Source: Polyangiaceae bacterium (GTDB taxonomy: Bacteria > Myxococcota_A > Polyangia > Polyangiales > Polyangiaceae). From it: a DNA stretch of 64,000 nt. Position 1 is the first letter of the stretch, and every line of letters begins with the position of its first letter. Below the pieces are notes generated by a model. The model was not told the DNA's origin and did not search any database. It worked only from the letters and a program-made list of their open reading frames with translations. The position numbers were made by a program, and so were the translations under genes. Positions 46,301 to 55,543 of this stretch are shown here, in pieces. The stretch covers positions 124,001 to 188,000 of the forward strand of contig JAHBVX010000005.1 of the NCBI GenBank assembly GCA_019637295.1. The letters are read 5' to 3'.

Positions 46301-47761
46301 CCAGGCCACCGTCGCCCGCTCTGGCTCGGCGAGCTCGCCTTCGGCCAGCTTCGCCAGCCGGCGGGCAGCCGTCAGTCGCACCTCCGCATCGGGCTCGAAC
46401 CGTACCCAGGCGTCGAGGGCGGTGGCCAGGCCCCGCAGGTCGCCGCTCTCCGTGAACATCTCCGCGAGCTTCTTGGCCGCAGCCAGCACGGCGCCGTCAT
46501 CTTCCCCACCGTCGAGCACCTGCTGCAGCGCTGCCTGAGCGCGTTTGGCGTCACCCGCACGCAAGTGAACGAAGCCCACGTCCGCCCCCACACGCGCGCG
46601 CGCCGCAGGATCCTTGCACGTGGCCAGCGCGCGAGTCAGCAGGCGGGCTGCATCACCCGGCTGATCGAGGCTGAGCGTCAGCTCGACGTACGCCTGACGC
46701 ACCTCGTCGTCGCCTGGCTCCGCCGCCACGACCGGACCGAGCAGTTCGAGGGCGCCCGTAGGATCGCCCGCCGCTCGCTTGGCCAACCCCAGCCGCCGCT
46801 GAACCTCCAGCCGCCGCGGTCCACGCGCCAGCTTGAGCTCGACGTTGAGCAGCTCCAGCTCGCGCGCAGCGAGACCGAGCTTGCCGTACGCGTCGCTGAG
46901 CGCCGCTGCCACCCGTGCGGCAACGGCCTTGTTGTCCAGCAGGCCCTCGGCCACGTTGCGCGCTCGGACGTGATCCGGCTGGCTAGCCAGCACGGCCTCG
47001 ATGTGAGGCACGGCGCGGTGCGGCTCGCGGGTCGACTCGGAGTAGAGGTCGATCAAATGCTCGCGCACCAAGAACGCCTCGGCCTCGGGCGGCGGTGGAT
47101 CCCGCAACAGCGCTTGCTCCAGCACCTTGGTGGCCTCCCGGGGCTTGCCCTGTCGAATGTACGAGCGCTCGAGGGTCTCACGCGCTCCGGTGTGGCTAGG
47201 GTCGATGCGCAGCAGCTTCTGGCACACGTCGATCAGGACGTCGTCCACCCCTTCGGCCGCTTCCAGCACGCTCAGGGCCCGATTGAGGAGCTCCGCCTGG
47301 GCCTCCGGCTCGCGCTGGTGCGCCGCCAGCTCCGCGTACAGCTTCGCCAGTCGCGCCAGATCGCCCTTTCGCTCGAGCAACACCTGCAGCCGATGCGCGG
47401 CCAGCTCGTGTCCCGGGACGACCGCTAGCGCGCGATCGATGAAGGTGATGGCCCCATCGGGATCGTCGAAGTCGTCCGCGAAGAAGCTGGCGGCGTTCAG
47501 GAAGATGGCGGCTTGGTTGTCAGGCTGGACGAGCTTGATTCGGCGGTCTTGGGCCAGGTGCTCGTAGGCGAACGCGAGTTCGGCTGCCTTCTCGTCGCGC
47601 CGCGCCGTCGCGTGCAGCTTCATCCACAGCGCCGTCACGTCCTGCCCCTTGGCGGAGGCGGTCACCAGCGCGTCCAAGATGGGATCGGGGCTGTCCAGGG
47701 GCTGCTCGAGCAACGCGTCGAGCTCGTCGATGCGCAGCACTCGCGATGGGGTCCGTGCCAT
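37355..47761 (-). CDS. Giant tetratricopeptide-repeat protein (3468 aa)
   Basis: One uninterrupted 10.4-kb frame. The protein is almost wholly helical, rich in Ala, Glu, Leu and Arg, and made of several dozen degenerate TPR units with the W/L-G-x-Y/F ... A ... A-x-x-x-x-x-A-L-x-x-x-P spacing (for example GAITFIDRALAVVPGHELAA). No signal peptide or membrane segment is seen, so it is likely cytoplasmic. Such solenoids act as protein-interaction scaffolds; I see no catalytic domain at either end. Start ATG 47761 with start-adjacent ARTPSRVLRIDELDALLEQ. It is a single-gene unit, divergent from the polyphosphate enzyme and ending in a strong hairpin. Function unknown. Confidence 0.9.
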   Translation of the reverse strand: MARTPSRVLRIDELDALLEQPLDSPDPILDALVTASAKGQDVTALWMKLHATARRDEKAAELAFAYEHLAQDRRIKLVQPDNQAAIFLNAASFFADDFDDPDGAITFIDRALAVVPGHELAAHRLQVLLERKGDLARLAKLYAELAAHQREPEAQAELLNRALSVLEAAEGVDDVLIDVCQKLLRIDPSHTGARETLERSYIRQGKPREATKVLEQALLRDPPPPEAEAFLVREHLIDLYSESTREPHRAVPHIEAVLASQPDHVRARNVAEGLLDNKAVAARVAAALSDAYGKLGLAARELELLNVELKLARGPRRLEVQRRLGLAKRAAGDPTGALELLGPVVAAEPGDDEVRQAYVELTLSLDQPGDAARLLTRALATCKDPAARARVGADVGFVHLRAGDAKRAQAALQQVLDGGEDDGAVLAAAKKLAEMFTESGDLRGLATALDAWVRFEPDAEVRLTAARRLAKLAEGELAEPERATVAWRALVDSPWADEALSRLSALYEGSKDVENLVFVLERRAQRAKNPEDARALALRAAELRTGQGRDRAQALGAWRAFIAQYGPSREAHARMIPLLEQEQQWKELAWILERDVEQAPREEWPPILARLAQIRLTRLGELDGAFDAYSRALEADPANAQLRSALEKLLANEDARPGAVAVLEPVYRAEGPGPGLLRLLEAKSELAEGEQQRLDVLAEAAELAQGQLADPERALAICARALSIAVDLEAPLGPWLERVRQAGDQLGAPGPRAEALSRALGDRAVDRPELAELAREAGEGLVAAGEVDRAVQALRRALAFEPGNAELMGMIDDLLAQGGNPEERLALYSSALEKATEPRRRRELLHAMARLQGTELADPSGAIATFRAAVADDERDLVAHAALVDLFARTGDLAALYAELERALPLVEGARRVATVARMAEVCAERGDVTRSLTHYRELLDSAALDDGQLETIELLANSNNDADTLRAVLQRRVAVAAPEERAGLLEKLGIVLAKQLGSNDEARRAWLEGAALAEAAMDEERARRLYERVLTIAPKDAEAALRLVGSYAKSGQWDALLEVVPIVLADDTARPEALARVLALEAQAAADSAHLPYARLLDTILAAVELEPPRRRAVLFAKATTLAPLAERRDEVAGLFRELLAEDADDTQKLADAFQVFLAAGELTPERIDDRRFLFELRARRASDPTVVLLAWASQEETTFGSPERAIEVYQRVLAQDPERVDVLTELSRLLGASGRAEEALVTLGELRERTEGDSRTQVDLARAELLLGPLERPSEALDVIEGVLDHAPQDAGALQLVKQALGLDELRSKAARLLERLASASETPEGRAELLESLLAVSAGIDELAESRGRWFVELLGCYRDDDEAGYAIALRGAEERANEGELWDAAERLARRLDRPEPLSEAYARALERPLTPEVAEELGRRMVEFHEEWFDDQERIVLLLRRVLSLSPAASWALDRLKLAFNAQGRWDDLFELYDWALVRVEAPAERIDLLREASMAAKDFASNSDRAIRYLEELLRLTPQDSRVEASLERLYERDGRTESLIELLAARLNEATAATDPQALRGRIAGLWLDLGDAVRGYELIESMLKDGADSELVRTLLERLVALPAARDSMAPSESPKQGSGLSVRHAAAAWLKDQYSRVGSLLDVARMLEVELELARTKDERIAGLESIVALRLGELGDVQGAVEPVAQLVGLVPSEARYRAELARLSQQLGMPDRRVEVLVAVADGVSDEVAERSLVLEAAEVRRDELGDVTGAVELFERALELAGDAADAALHAARSLAPLLAELERHAERADVLERVAGLSSDPLERREALGEVARVAATHLDDLSRAIRCLRERLAGDAGDLVALDALCDVLERAGRDADLVEALQTRAELRGGSGARDDRVRVAWLLAERLASPERAVEAWQLVERDHGADEQSFRSLVRLLGVLERYDEVAERLAQQARSSSDPEAARTLWLELGALHRDRTHQLSDSIAAFVTAGEWTAACDVTGLEGGDRERAKLLLSELFERARTAWLAAPQAPEAAGPERAAAWALGELAARHAADGRHEQVVELLVLGHELPFEQHRQRTFLRDAACIASDQLQNPARAIELFARLFAQDAADDVAEAVVSRYAKLLEDADRFADLTALWEEQARVRARASDLTRAAVLWARAAETAEGKAGDVARAIADHREGAALGGEASLGELSRLYMEAGQPLDAAHVLEWMCAGSSREALGPRVLSLAEAYAAAGDPDTARARLEAALSVALDGAPIRERLAALYREAEEWGPLADLLTRDASGASDDRRRLALLREAADLYLRRVGEPLRAVELLEQAAELDPDETAIRRSLADAHARAGSFDEAVRVLRDQVERYGTRKPKDRALTHFQLARVCLSAGRRAEAIAELDIANKINPAHPGILQALARLAFEEGQLDRAERMYRALLLVLGREDGEDAPSRAEALLDLAEIAERSDDRLRAEEFVESAFQSALEHDGEGLALERALADRGRHELLARAMRGRLARAESPTAASLALADLVHLYARHLGGLAAVDAELRARAVALAAEFDRAERVEDRAWEALARVFQQFGDSAEEARVLEQRLASMPKGKLGKVGAEPFYRLAELLLATEGASARGVDTLQRALELAPDLERAEVMLRRSLAAHPDDSRAAALFESVTRATGAPEKLLEALLLLAKLPEVTLEVVREGVALAESLGDVAATRRLLEAGVARPDGFGDEADAWLRLELAQRLESAGELEAALTLEEDAATRLPADDARARRLAVAAKIREQLGDLRRAASIYEAILRHEPQDREAWEPLLDVYRELDDRARLVEILEQTVPLVESASDRARLRLEQANLLLNESKVDDASQLLREILEEDPSHERASELLTQLYQREDRLDELSALLVSRIDAGKDRQDVTVIRAVSLQLGALFERLGRTDDAFHTYYAIVDWDRSSREVWQAVLRLAEGRDDPYLTAEALEGVLAATRGDEAVALAERLLALRAELFDTEGQERALELGFVACPGHAPLRDPLLAGCRERGDWGRAASLLGRALRATEDLSLLDEMLDAHRRASLTEDALALIEQLLPTGPDSAQLLAARARLLDSLERSDEAVEAFERATEVGADVAEDFAQALERASLRAEPGRERELSLRLVRLFDEHGDVDAARARLGEMTREAPGDAELWRRLAALDEKTERFDAAVTAYRKLISLTEGDELVRTALALAGACERAGRPEDARGGLERALRTAPEHAELRSRLGALYEALGEHRARALMLIEDAGAEGSVQARHGLLLAAGELLLRSEEHAQEGLAVLEEARGLSPESVEGTVLMSRALTLVGRGDEGMTLLSELVAASRGRRVKELGLVYREMSQMQLKEGFLDEALVSLTRAFEMDMKNARLALELGQLALDLDDVETAGRAFRAVTMLRAGEEEVTPELRAHAQFQLAVIARNQGDPRRAKILVSKALSENPEHTAARELMGELEAL

Positions 47762-47925
47762 CAGTGTTCTCCCAAAAAGTTCCCGCGGTTCTCGGGAGTT
47801 ACGCTATCAGAACCGGGAGCCCACGGGGACGCCGATCCTGCGCCGAGCGCATCGAGAGCCGCCCGGTGGCGGGCCGCCTGCGATTCAGGCTCGCCTTTTG
47901 GCCGCCGTTCGTGGCACCTGAACGC

Positions 47926-49398
47926 ATGTTCGAGACGGCAGAGCTCGGTCGCAAGCTGAGCAAGGAGGAGCACCGAACCCGGATCGACGTCGCGCGCGTC
48001 GATCTCTTGAACCTGCAGAGCACGCTGCTCCAGCGCGGTCAGCCGGCGGCGCTGATCCTGATTGGCGGCGTCGAGGGTGCAGGCAAAGGAGAGGTGCTCA
48101 ATCGTCTCTTCGAGTGGATGGACGCTCGCTACCTGCACACGCGAGCCTTCGGGGCCCCGAGCGAAGACGAGGCCGCGCGCCCCCGCTACTGGCGCTACTG
48201 GATGAGTCTGCCCGAGCGCGGACACTTGGGCGTGTTCCTGGGTTCCTGGTACACGGACCCCATCGTGTCGCGGGTGCTCGGCACGAGCACGGACGCCGAA
48301 CTCGATCGCTCCCTGTCCCGCGCCGTCGAGTTCGAGCGAGCGCTGGCGGCAGACGGCATGCTGATCGTGAAGCTGTGGCTTCACGTCAGCAAGCGTGACC
48401 AGGCGCGTCGCTTTCGCGAGCTAGAGAAGACGCCCGAGACCCGGTTTCGCGTCACCAAGCGGGACTGGGATTTCGCGCAGCGCTACGACGACTTTCGTCG
48501 CACCTGCGGGCGCGCCCTGCGCAAGACGAGCACCGGCACGGCACCCTGGACGGTGATTGACGCAGCCAACGCGCGCTATCGGGACGTCGCCGTGGCCGAG
48601 CACCTGGTGGAGCGACTGCGGAGCGCCGCCGCGAGCCCGACGCCTCGCCCGCCGCCGGCCGCGCCAGCCATTCGCACCGACGACCCCATCACCGTGCTCG
48701 ACGCGGTGGACCTCACCGAGACCGTCTCTCGCGAGGAGTACCAGAAAGCCTTGCCCGCCCTGCAGGCGAAGCTAGCCAAGCTCTGCCGCCGGCTGCCCAA
48801 GCGCGGACGGTCCCTCACCGTGGTGTTCGAGGGTTGGGACGCCGCGGGCAAGGGCAGCGCCATCCGGCGCATCATCTGGGCGCTCGACGCCCGCCAGTAT
48901 CGGGTCATCCCCATCGCCGCGCCGACCGACGAGGAGCGCGCCCATCACTACCTGTGGCGCTTCTGGCGGCACCTTCCGAAGCGTGGACAGGTCACACTCT
49001 ATGATCGCAGCTGGTACGGCCGCGTGCTCGTGGAGCGGGTGGAGGGCTTTGCGCGGGAGCAGGACTGGCGTCAGGCCTACCTGGAGATCAACGACTTCGA
49101 GGAGCAACTGGTCGAGGACCGCGTCTCGCTCGTCAAGCTGTGGCTCCACATCAGCGCGGAAGAGCAGCTTGCGCGTTTCGAGGCGCGCAAGAAGCTGGCA
49201 TACAAGCAGCACAAGCTGACCGAGGAGGACTACCGCAACCGCGAGAAGCGCTTCTCCTACGAGCAAGCCGCGCACGAGATGTTCGAGCGCACCAGCACGG
49301 AGTATGCGCCGTGGCATCGGATCGCGGCCAATGACAAGCGGGCCGCGCGCTTGTCGGTCTTGCGCGCCGTCATCGCGCAACTCGAGCGCGACTTGTGA
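47926..49398 (+). CDS. pap: Polyphosphate:AMP phosphotransferase (two-domain PPK2)
   Basis: 490 residues with two fused PPK2 domains, the layout of class II PPK2 (PAP), which makes ADP from AMP and polyphosphate. First P-loop GGVEGAGKGE (47-56); second EGWDAAGKGSA (about 301-311) with the lid/Walker B DRSWYGR. In the first domain the matching site reads GSWYTDPI, so the catalytic Asp-Arg is missing and only the C-terminal domain should be active, as in characterised PAPs. ATG 47926 begins MFETAELG, the typical N-terminus. It is divergent from the giant TPR gene. Role: nucleotide recovery from polyphosphate under stress. Confidence 0.92.
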   Translation: MFETAELGRKLSKEEHRTRIDVARVDLLNLQSTLLQRGQPAALILIGGVEGAGKGEVLNRLFEWMDARYLHTRAFGAPSEDEAARPRYWRYWMSLPERGHLGVFLGSWYTDPIVSRVLGTSTDAELDRSLSRAVEFERALAADGMLIVKLWLHVSKRDQARRFRELEKTPETRFRVTKRDWDFAQRYDDFRRTCGRALRKTSTGTAPWTVIDAANARYRDVAVAEHLVERLRSAAASPTPRPPPAAPAIRTDDPITVLDAVDLTETVSREEYQKALPALQAKLAKLCRRLPKRGRSLTVVFEGWDAAGKGSAIRRIIWALDARQYRVIPIAAPTDEERAHHYLWRFWRHLPKRGQVTLYDRSWYGRVLVERVEGFAREQDWRQAYLEINDFEEQLVEDRVSLVKLWLHISAEEQLARFEARKKLAYKQHKLTEEDYRNREKRFSYEQAAHEMFERTSTEYAPWHRIAANDKRAARLSVLRAVIAQLERDL

Positions 49399-49871
49399 AG
49401 TCGGGAGCGGGCTCGTATCGTCTCTCGATGATCGCCCGACGTTCGTCTCGTCTCACGGGACCCGTGCTCGTCAGCTTGCTGCTCGCGCCCGCGTCCGCTG
49501 GAACCGAGCCCAAGCTTCGCTTCCCCGCGGAGCAGCCCGTGGCCATCGGCGCTCGGGTGGCGCTGCTCGAAGGCCGCGTTCACGAGCTCGAGCAGCGTCT
49601 CTCGGCGTTCTCGCGGCTGTCCCTCACGCCGGCTGACGCCGGGGGGTTCACGCTGGTGGCTCATGGCGTCCGCGTTCAGATCGCCCCGTCAGGGCAGGTC
49701 TCGCTCCAGGGGCCGCCGGCTCCAGTTCCCTCCCAGTGCGAGCCCCCGTTCGTCGTCGACGCCGACGGCAAACGCAGCGCAAAGCCCGAGTGCCTCGAGG
49801 TGAGCCCCTGCGATCCGCCCTTCGTGGTGGACAGCCACGGCGTGCGACGCGCCAAGCCCGGCTGCCCCTGA
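49395..49871 (+). CDS. Small exported protein with twin CxPPFVVD repeats
   Basis: 158 residues from GTG 49395 (4-nt overlap with pap) or 147 from ATG 49428, which gives a more compact signal peptide (RRSSRLTGPVLVSLLLAPASA). A coiled-coil stretch (RVALLEGRVHELEQRLSAF) follows. The C-terminus contains two copies of C-[ED]-PPFVVD-x2-G-x-R-x-AKP-x-C, each 19 residues with one Cys at both ends. Function unknown; exported. The repeat might form small disulfide-closed loops. Confidence 0.75.
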   Translation: MKSGAGSYRLSMIARRSSRLTGPVLVSLLLAPASAGTEPKLRFPAEQPVAIGARVALLEGRVHELEQRLSAFSRLSLTPADAGGFTLVAHGVRVQIAPSGQVSLQGPPAPVPSQCEPPFVVDADGKRSAKPECLEVSPCDPPFVVDSHGVRRAKPGCP

Positions 49872-49885
49872 GTTGCGGGTTCTGG

Positions 49886-50521
49886 CTATTTCGTGCCGTA
49901 GATGCGGTCTCCGGCGTCGCCGAGACCGGGCACGATGTAGCCGTGGTCGTTCAGGCGCTCGTCGATCGCTGGCGTGTAGATGGGCACCTCCGGGTGCTCG
50001 GCGTGGAAGGCTCGGATGCCCTCCGGGGCCGCGAGCAGACACATGTACTTGATGCTGCGTGGCCGGGTCTGCTTCACCCGCGTCACCGCGGCGGCCGCGC
50101 TGTTTCCCGTGGCCAGCATCGGGTCCATCACGAGCACGTCCCGATCCCGCATTTCGCCGGGCATCTTGAAGTAGTACTCGACTGGCTCGAGGGTCTTCGG
50201 ATCTCGATACAGCCCGATGTGGCCCACGCGTGCGGAGGGGATCAGTTCGAGCACGCCGTCGAGCATGCCGTTGCCCGCGCGCAGCACGCTGACGAGCACC
50301 ACCTTCTTGCCCTCGAGCATTCGCCCCTTGGCCGGAGCGAGCGGCGTCTCGAGCGCGACCTCCGTGGTCCGCAAGTCCCGAGTCAGCTCGTACGCCATCA
50401 GCATGCTCATCTCCCGCAGTAGCGCGCGAAAGCGGCTCGTGCTGGTGTCCTTCATCCGCAAGATCGCCAGCTTGTGGCAGACGAGCGGATGATCGATCAC
50501 GAACACGTTGTCGAAGACCAT
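49886..50521 (-). CDS. upp: Uracil phosphoribosyltransferase
   Basis: 211 residues, pyrimidine salvage: uracil plus PRPP to [25 protein letters not shown] at the N-terminus, [13 protein letters not shown], the PRPP loop [14 protein letters not shown] and the uracil-binding [16 protein letters not shown] are all conserved. It follows a small lipoprotein gene by 23 nt on the same strand, possibly the end of the kinase-YgiQ-GGDEF run. Confidence 0.95.
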   Translation of the reverse strand: MVFDNVFVIDHPLVCHKLAILRMKDTSTSRFRALLREMSMLMAYELTRDLRTTEVALETPLAPAKGRMLEGKKVVLVSVLRAGNGMLDGVLELIPSARVGHIGLYRDPKTLEPVEYYFKMPGEMRDRDVLVMDPMLATGNSAAAAVTRVKQTRPRSIKYMCLLAAPEGIRAFHAEHPEVPIYTPAIDERLNDHGYIVPGLGDAGDRIYGTK

Positions 50522-50544
50522 GGCGCCGACCCTACATCAGGGCG

Positions 50545-50934
50545 TCAGTAGCCGAAATCCGGCTCGGCGCCCCCGTCCGTCGAGCGCCGCTTGCGCCACG
50601 GATCCTCGGGCGCCGGAACGGGCGCCCAGCCCCCGGCGGGCGGCGGCGGACGAGGCCACACCGGAGCCGGGAGTGCGTAGCCGGGAGCGCGACAGCGCGC
50701 GAGGTAGCGCTCGGGAACGCGGGCGACGGTCGGGTAGAGATCGTAGCCGTGGGGGCAACGCTGACCGAGCAGCTCGTAGCAGCGCCCCTCGTCGGAGCCG
50801 CACTGGGTGTGCAGCATGCGCGAGCCGTCCGGGCCCACCACCTCCCGCAAGCTGGGCTCGGTCCGTGGCCGGCTGACGCACCCGAGCGCGAGCGTCAGCA
50901 GCCCGAGCCACGCGAAGCGTTCAAGTCGCCACAC
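50545..50934 (-). CDS. Small lipoprotein
   Basis: 129 residues from GTG 50934. Signal peptide WRLERFAWLGLLTLALGC with lipobox LALGC (Cys19). The mature region has four Cys (HTQCGSDEGRCYELLGQRCPHGYD...ARCRAPGY) and a Pro-rich tail. I recognise no family; the CYELLGQRCPHGYDL segment suggests a small disulfide-rich domain. The start lies 14 nt inside the end of the GGDEF gene, so the two are coupled. Confidence 0.72.
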   Translation of the reverse strand: MWRLERFAWLGLLTLALGCVSRPRTEPSLREVVGPDGSRMLHTQCGSDEGRCYELLGQRCPHGYDLYPTVARVPERYLARCRAPGYALPAPVWPRPPPPAGGWAPVPAPEDPWRKRRSTDGGAEPDFGY

Positions 50935-51850
50935 GATTCTTGCCGGCCTCCTTGGCGCGGTACAGCGCCGCGTCCGCGCGCTGGAACAAGCCCAGCGCGT
51001 CCTGGGCGTCGTCCGGAAACGTCGCGACGCCGATCGAGATGCCTGGATGCAGCCGCACGCCCTCGTGCTCGAAGGGGTGCTGCCCGACCGCGACACGGAT
51101 GCGTTCGGCAACCTCGATGGCGCCGTCTCGCTCAGTCCCGGGCAGCGCTGCCAAGTACTCGTCGCCGCCGAAGCGACAGCCGATGTTGCCTTGACCATGC
51201 GAGAGCAGCGTGCCGATCAGGCGCCCTGCCTCACCGATCACATACGCGCCGAACAGGTGCCCGTGGGTATCGTTGATGCGTTTGACGCCGTCGAGATCCA
51301 TGACCAAGAGCGAGACCGGAGTCGACGCTTGACGCGCGGCTTCGATCAGCGCGGCCAGCTCGGCGTCGAAACGTCTGCGAACGTAGAGCCCCGAGAGATC
51401 ATCCACGCTCAGCAGGCGTTCCACCACCGCGTTGAAGGCCTGGGCGGCGCCGTCCTGCAACTCGAAGCGCAACACCGTCGCGCCGATCACGAACGTGTCT
51501 CCGGGCTCCAGCGCCGACTGTTCGACGCGCTCGCCGTGGATCACCACTCCGTTGGTGCTCCCCTGGTCGACCACCGCCCAGCCGTCGCCCCGATCCTCGA
51601 TGCGTGCGTGATGCCAGGAGACCCGGGCATCCGCCAGGCACAGCCGGGCGCTCGGGTCTCGACCAATGACGATGTACCCGTCCACGACCACGCGGCGCCC
51701 GACGTCGGCCTCGGCGCCGCTGAGCACCACCAGCGCGGGTCGGTGCGGGGCCTTGACTTGCTTCATCACCTCGCTCGAGACCGTGTCGTCGGCCTTCAGG
51801 GTGCGGGGGACTCTATCGGGACGCTGACCGGAGCTCGCCACGGCCGTCAC
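50921..51850 (-). CDS. FHA-GGDEF diguanylate cyclase
   Basis: 309 residues from GTG 51850, which overlaps the YgiQ stop by 4 nt. An FHA domain (about 35-115, with VIGRDPSARLCLADARVSWHHARIE and QGSTNGV) binds phosphothreonine; it is followed by a GGDEF domain (about 145-305) with the intact site RFGGDEYLA, so c-di-GMP synthesis is likely. No RxxD inhibitory site was noticed at the usual position. The FHA domain suggests control by a Ser/Thr kinase, and one is encoded two genes upstream. No signal peptide or TM segment. Confidence 0.9.
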   Translation of the reverse strand: MTAVASSGQRPDRVPRTLKADDTVSSEVMKQVKAPHRPALVVLSGAEADVGRRVVVDGYIVIGRDPSARLCLADARVSWHHARIEDRGDGWAVVDQGSTNGVVIHGERVEQSALEPGDTFVIGATVLRFELQDGAAQAFNAVVERLLSVDDLSGLYVRRRFDAELAALIEAARQASTPVSLLVMDLDGVKRINDTHGHLFGAYVIGEAGRLIGTLLSHGQGNIGCRFGGDEYLAALPGTERDGAIEVAERIRVAVGQHPFEHEGVRLHPGISIGVATFPDDAQDALGLFQRADAALYRAKEAGKNRVAT

Positions 51851-53775
51851 GATAGCATGCGCCGGGGCCGGGCTCCGCGGCGCGGCTTGCCCTGGCCGAG
51901 CACCGCTCTGGGGCCGTGGGGCGGTGGCACCAGCGCTCCGGGGTGCCGTCCGATCAAGTCCTTCCGGCCGGCGAGCGCGAGCGCCTCGCGGGCCAGCGGC
52001 CACTTGGTCTCGTCCCACCAGTAGAGCAGGGCCTTCAGCCGCCGCTTGTCCCGCAGCTCGCGCACGACCACGAGGGGCTTCTCGCTGAAGGGATCGAGCC
52101 CCGTCACGAACATGGCCGTCGCCACCGCCATCGGCGTGGGGATGAACTCCTGGATCTGACGGGGTCGCATGTCCCGCTGCTTCAACCACAACGCCAGTGC
52201 GATCGTGTCGCTGAGGCCGGAGCCCGGATGACCGACGATGAAGTACGGCACCAGGTACTGCTCCTTGCCTGCGCGTTCGCTGGCGTCACAGAACAGTCCG
52301 GCAAAACGCTCGTAGCTCTCGACGCCCGGCTTCTTCATGGCAGCCAGGACCGCCGGATCCGTGTGCTCCGGCGCGACCGAGAGCTGACCACCGGTGTGAT
52401 GCGCCGCCAGCTCGGCGATGAACTCGGGGGAACGCTCTGCCAAGTCGTAGCGCACCCCTGACGCGATCATCGCGCGCTTGATGCCCGGCTCTTCGCGCAC
52501 GCGGCGGAGCAAGTCCACCAGCGGCCCGTGGTCCGTGTTCAGGTTCTCGCACACCTTGGGGTGAACGCAGGACAGCCGCCGGCAGGCGCTCTCGATCTCG
52601 GGGCTCTTGCAGCCCAGACGATACATGTTCGCCGTCGGTCCGCCCACGTCGCTGAGCACGCCCGAGAAGCTGTCCATGCGACGCAGGCGACGCACCTCGC
52701 GCAGCACGCTCTCGGCGGAGCGACTCTGGATGATGCGCCCTTCGTGCTCGGTGATGCTGCAGAAGGTGCAGCCACCGAAGCAGCCGCGCATGGTCACGAT
52801 GGAGTCCTTCACCGTGTCGAACGCGGGGATCCGCTCGGCGCCGTAGCTCGGGTGAGGCAGGCGGGTGAAGGGTAGATCGTACAGCTCGTCCATGTCCGCC
52901 TCCGCCAGGGGGGGCGCGGGCGGGTTGAAGTAGACCGCCTGCGAGCCGAAGACTTGGAGCAGCGGCCGCGCGTTGTGCGGGTTGGTCTCGACCTGAAACG
53001 CGCGGGTCATCCTCGCGAAGGGCAGCCCACCGGCGGCCACCTCCTCGAAGGACGGCAGGACCACCACGCGTCCATCCGTCGTGTAGCGGCTCGGGTGCTC
53101 GGCCAGCGGCCGCCACTTGTCCGGGTGGCCGAGGACGTGCGCGGTCCCGCGGACGTCGGTCAGCTCATCGACGCGCTCACCCGCCGCGAGCCGGCGGGCG
53201 ATCTCCCACGCTGCCCGCTCGCCCATGCCGAACACGAGCAGGTCCGCCTTGGAGTCGAGCAAAATGCTGCGCCGAATCGAATCGGACCAGTAGTCGTAAT
53301 GGGCGATGCGCCGCAGGGAGGCCTCTATGCCTCCGATGACCACCGGCAAGCCGGGGAACGCTCGGCGGCAGAGGTTGGCGTACACCACCGTGGCGCGATT
53401 CGGACGCAGGCCAGGCCGCCCGCCCGGCGAGTATTGATCTTCGCTACGCACCTTCTTCTGCGCCGTCAGCTTGTTCAACATGCTGTCGAGGTTGCCGGCG
53501 GCCACACCCACGAAGAGCCGCGGCCGACCGAGCCGAACCAGGTCGTCGACCGTGTCCCAGCGCGGCTGCGCGATGATCCCGACACGATAGCCTCGCCCCT
53601 CCAGGAAACGCGCGATCAAGACCGGTCCGAACGCCGGGTGATCGACGTAGGCGTCGCCGGTCACGATCAGCACGTCGAGCTCGCCCTGCCCCCGCGCCTC
53701 GAGATCAGCCGGGAAGGTCGGGAGGAAGGCCTCGTTGCTCGAGCCGGGCTTGCGCCGCAGCTTCACGACCGACAT
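51847..53775 (-). CDS. YgiQ-family radical SAM protein
   Basis: 642 residues. B12-binding-like N-terminal part (about 35-100, DVLIVTGDAYVDHPAFGP), then the radical SAM domain with Cys332, Cys336 and Cys339 in GCFGGCTFCS, a CxxxCxxC [4Fe-4S] site. The N-terminal VTGDAYVDHPSFG-type motif is diagnostic of the YgiQ (UPF0313) family. Its reaction is not established. It follows the kinase gene by 34 nt and overlaps the FHA-GGDEF gene by 4 nt, so the three look co-transcribed. The C-terminal 30 residues are basic and low complexity. Confidence 0.9.
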   Translation of the reverse strand: MSVVKLRRKPGSSNEAFLPTFPADLEARGQGELDVLIVTGDAYVDHPAFGPVLIARFLEGRGYRVGIIAQPRWDTVDDLVRLGRPRLFVGVAAGNLDSMLNKLTAQKKVRSEDQYSPGGRPGLRPNRATVVYANLCRRAFPGLPVVIGGIEASLRRIAHYDYWSDSIRRSILLDSKADLLVFGMGERAAWEIARRLAAGERVDELTDVRGTAHVLGHPDKWRPLAEHPSRYTTDGRVVVLPSFEEVAAGGLPFARMTRAFQVETNPHNARPLLQVFGSQAVYFNPPAPPLAEADMDELYDLPFTRLPHPSYGAERIPAFDTVKDSIVTMRGCFGGCTFCSITEHEGRIIQSRSAESVLREVRRLRRMDSFSGVLSDVGGPTANMYRLGCKSPEIESACRRLSCVHPKVCENLNTDHGPLVDLLRRVREEPGIKRAMIASGVRYDLAERSPEFIAELAAHHTGGQLSVAPEHTDPAVLAAMKKPGVESYERFAGLFCDASERAGKEQYLVPYFIVGHPGSGLSDTIALALWLKQRDMRPRQIQEFIPTPMAVATAMFVTGLDPFSEKPLVVVRELRDKRRLKALLYWWDETKWPLAREALALAGRKDLIGRHPGALVPPPHGPRAVLGQGKPRRGARPRRMLS

Positions 53776-53809
53776 GAGCTCGTCATCTGTGCAACCATGC
53801 TTCCTGGCT

Positions 53810-55420
<1,611 letters not shown>

Positions 55421-55489
55421 TCCTCGTTCCACCCCTAGGCTAGCTCCATGGCAAGCCCGCGAACAAGTTGACCGAACGCTTCGCTGAGG

Positions 55490-55528
55490 GGTCAGGGCGC
55501 TGACCGGGAGCGGCAGTACTGGTATAGT
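55490..55528 (+). promoter_or_regulatory. Promoter with overlapping inverted repeat
   Basis: CTGACC (55500-55505), 17-nt spacer, TATAGT (55523-55528): the best sigma-70-type promoter noticed in the window, about 15 bp upstream of ATG 55544. GGTCAG (55490-55495) and CTGACC (55500-55505) form a perfect inverted repeat around GGCG, covering the -35, so a dimeric regulator could block it. The resulting leader would be only about 8-10 nt. Confidence 0.55.
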
Positions 55529-55543
55529 CACAAGACTCTCACC

